A DNA stretch of 15,855 bases from contig CAJOQI010000140.1 in the NCBI GenBank assembly GCA_905236895.1, positions 1 through 15,855 on the forward strand. Direction: 5' to 3'. Both the position numbers and the translations under genes were made by a program. Of this stretch, positions 14,777 through 15,855 are shown piece by piece. Position 1 is the stretch's first letter. The number at the start of each line of letters is the position of its first letter. Source of the stretch: an uncultured Peptostreptococcaceae bacterium. Its GTDB lineage: Bacteria > Bacillota > Clostridia > Peptostreptococcales > Anaerovoracaceae. The notes beneath the pieces were generated by a model. It worked only from the letters and a program-made list of their open reading frames with translations. It was not told the origin of the DNA and did no database searches.

Positions 14777-15784
14777 ATGAGAGAAGAAAAATTAAGAGTT
14801 AAAACTAATATAGAAATTGCACCTATGGTTTATCGCATGGTTCTTGAGATAACTGTTTACGGGAAGACCTTTGGTGCTGGTGGTGCTGCAAAAGAAGAGC
14901 TGCGACCGGGGCAATTTGTTGAACTGCAGTTGGAAGGGCGCTACTTAAGACGGCCCATATCTATTTGCGATGCATCGGAAAATGAACTTACCTTGGTTTA
15001 TAAAACCGTGGGAAAGGGAACGGAGCAGATGAGCCTCATCGAAGAAGGTGAAATAATCCATGTGCTTCTTCCCTTGGGAAACGGCTATGATTTGGATTTG
15101 GCCGGTGAATCGCCACTTTTAATTGGTGGTGGAGTAGGTGTGCCCCCGCTTTATTATTTGGCAAAGGAACTTGTGAGAAAAGGAATCACCCCAAAGGTGA
15201 TTCTTGGATTCAATAAGGCGTCGGAAGTTTTTTTAACCGAGGAGTTTCTTTCCCTTGGCTGCGAAGTGATTTTAACAACCGTGGACGGAAGTGAATACCC
15301 CTATGAATATCTTGGGGGACTTGCCCAAACAGAGGGCTTTTCCCATGGGAATAATAAGAAAACGGAGGGTTTTCCCACTAATGATGGGGCAAAGGATGAA
15401 AAAATGATTTTTACCACTGGGAAAATCAAACAAATAAAAGGTTTCCCCACGGATGCTATGAAGGAAATAGAATACAGCTATGTTTATACCTGTGGACCGC
15501 TTCCTATGTTGAAAGCTGTCTTTGCTCAACTGAACTTAGATGGAAAGTCTGGGCAGTTCAGCTTGGAAGAAAGAATGGGCTGCGGATTTGGGGCATGCAT
15601 GGGTTGCAGCATCGAAGTATTTGATGTCTCGGGAAAAAACATCGAGGATTTGAGCAAGGGCAATTACTCGGCGGAAGGAACTGAAATGGATTCGGATATT
15701 ACACCTGCAGTTTCTTGTGCAATGGTTTCAAAGAGAGTGTGCAAAGACGGACCCGTCTTCAGAAAGGAGGAACTGCCATGGTAG
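14777..15784 (+). CDS. pyrK: Dihydroorotate dehydrogenase B, electron transfer subunit PyrK (unusually long)
   Basis: PyrK carries FAD and a [2Fe-2S] cluster and passes electrons from dihydroorotate oxidised by PyrD to NAD+. Motifs in order: RPGQFVEL and YLRRPISICDAS (FAD site), IGGGVGVPPLYYL (nucleotide site), CGPLPML, and the cluster motif ERMGCGFGACMGC with Cys269, Cys274, Cys277 and the fourth Cys322 (KRVCKDGPVF). At 335 residues it is about 70 longer than the Lactococcus and Bacillus proteins. Two extra blocks account for this: about 180-220, with repeated GF[SP] motifs, and about 278-308 between the third and fourth cluster Cys, normally about 14 residues apart but 44 here. All cluster ligands are kept, so it should be functional. 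It follows carB by 10 bases with a weak ribosome site and overlaps pyrD by 7 bases. Confidence 0.92.
   Translation: MREEKLRVKTNIEIAPMVYRMVLEITVYGKTFGAGGAAKEELRPGQFVELQLEGRYLRRPISICDASENELTLVYKTVGKGTEQMSLIEEGEIIHVLLPLGNGYDLDLAGESPLLIGGGVGVPPLYYLAKELVRKGITPKVILGFNKASEVFLTEEFLSLGCEVILTTVDGSEYPYEYLGGLAQTEGFSHGNNKKTEGFPTNDGAKDEKMIFTTGKIKQIKGFPTDAMKEIEYSYVYTCGPLPMLKAVFAQLNLDGKSGQFSLEERMGCGFGACMGCSIEVFDVSGKNIEDLSKGNYSAEGTEMDSDITPAVSCAMVSKRVCKDGPVFRKEELPW
15329..15452 (+). repeat. Degenerate internal repeats in the pyrK insertion
   Basis: Three related units encode TEGFSHGN (residues 185-192), TEGFPTND (196-203) and IKGFPTDA (220-227). At DNA level GAGGGCTTTTCCCA, GGAGGGTTTTCCCA and AAAAGGTTTCCCCA recur. 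Palindromes of the type TTTTCCCA/TGGGAAAA lie between them: TTCCCATGGGAA at 15340-15351 is perfect, and 15373-15387 and 15407-15427 are looser. Only the last unit aligns with ordinary PyrK. Confidence 0.55.
15764..15770 (+). promoter_or_regulatory. Ribosome binding site of pyrD inside pyrK
   Basis: AAGGAGG, the full anti-16S match, lies 7 bases before ATG 15778 and within the last codons of pyrK. It supports translation of pyrD as an overlapping, coupled gene. Confidence 0.85.
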
Positions 15785-15855
15785 ATAAGAGATTGGCGGT
15801 AAATCTGTGTGGAATAGAATTGGATAATCCAATTATTCCTGCCAGCGGAACCTTC
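15778..15855 (+). CDS. pyrD: Dihydroorotate dehydrogenase B, catalytic subunit PyrD (N-terminal 26 codons; runs off the window)
   Basis: PyrD oxidises dihydroorotate to orotate with FMN and forms a heterotetramer with PyrK. Only the start is present: MVDKRLAVNLCGIELDNPII then PASGTF. The L-x3-G-I-x-L-x-NP-I-x-ASGTF pattern is the family's first strand and FMN-binding beginning. The ATG overlaps the end of pyrK by 7 bases (pyrK stop at 15782-15784) and has a perfect ribosome site. The pyrK-pyrD pair confirms a type 1B enzyme that uses NAD+. Confidence 0.93.
   Translation, partial: MVDKRLAVNLCGIELDNPIIPASGTF

Noticed and set aside
1..15855. Mobile elements, CRISPR, tRNA or rRNA
   Set aside because: No transposase, integrase, spaced direct repeats or cloverleaf sequence found on reading both strands.

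Overview
The window reads as a chromosomal core region of an anaerobic member of the Bacillota, most likely class Clostridia. The evidence is the gene content and order: PcrA-LigA, an SRP RNA directly before dnaX-ebfC-recR, a clostridial-style Re-citrate synthase, a PyrR-type RNA leader, and the PyrK/PyrD (type 1B) dihydroorotate dehydrogenase. Codon use is rich in AGA, GGA and ATA, and strong AGGAGG-type ribosome binding sites are common. I cannot name the genus. Every supported gene lies on the + strand. I saw no mobile element, CRISPR array, tRNA or rRNA.

Bases 1-2573 (DNA repair and replication): the 3' end of a UvrD/PcrA-type helicase, then a complete NAD-dependent DNA ligase (ligA) 10 bases later. 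A perfect-consensus sigma-A promoter (TTGACA-N17-TATAAT, 2582-2610) opens the next unit: an SRP RNA of about 165 nt (2621-2783), dnaX (clamp-loader subunit), ebfC/ybaB (nucleoid protein) and recR (recombination mediator). No terminator separates the SRP RNA from dnaX. The unit ends at a strong intrinsic terminator (5578-5617).

Bases 5642-6674: a secreted lipoprotein gene that appears frameshifted. The signal peptide and lipobox are in one frame. The body, which has a beta-rich lipocalin-like look, is in the +1 frame.

Bases 6675-10164 (glutamate/2-oxoglutarate branch): an extended -10 promoter overlaps a GntR-type palindrome (GTATACTTGTATAC). It drives a DRE-TIM aldolase best read as Re-citrate synthase, then a GntR/FCD regulator, then an isocitrate dehydrogenase. 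Together with an aconitase not seen here, these would convert oxaloacetate and acetyl-CoA to 2-oxoglutarate. The regulator in the middle probably senses a small acid and binds the palindrome.

Bases 10190-15855 (pyrimidine biosynthesis): a second perfect-consensus promoter (10190-10218) is followed by a leader with a PyrR-like anti-antiterminator hairpin (CAGAGA loop), a competing antiterminator and an intrinsic terminator. Then come pyrC, carB (GTG start), an unusually long pyrK with two insertions, and the first 26 codons of pyrD. carA and pyrB are not in the window. The most interesting signals are the Re-citrate synthase/GntR/isocitrate dehydrogenase cluster with its operator, the PyrR-type leader, the palindrome-rich insertion in pyrK, the frameshifted lipoprotein, and the inverted repeat around the SRP RNA promoter.
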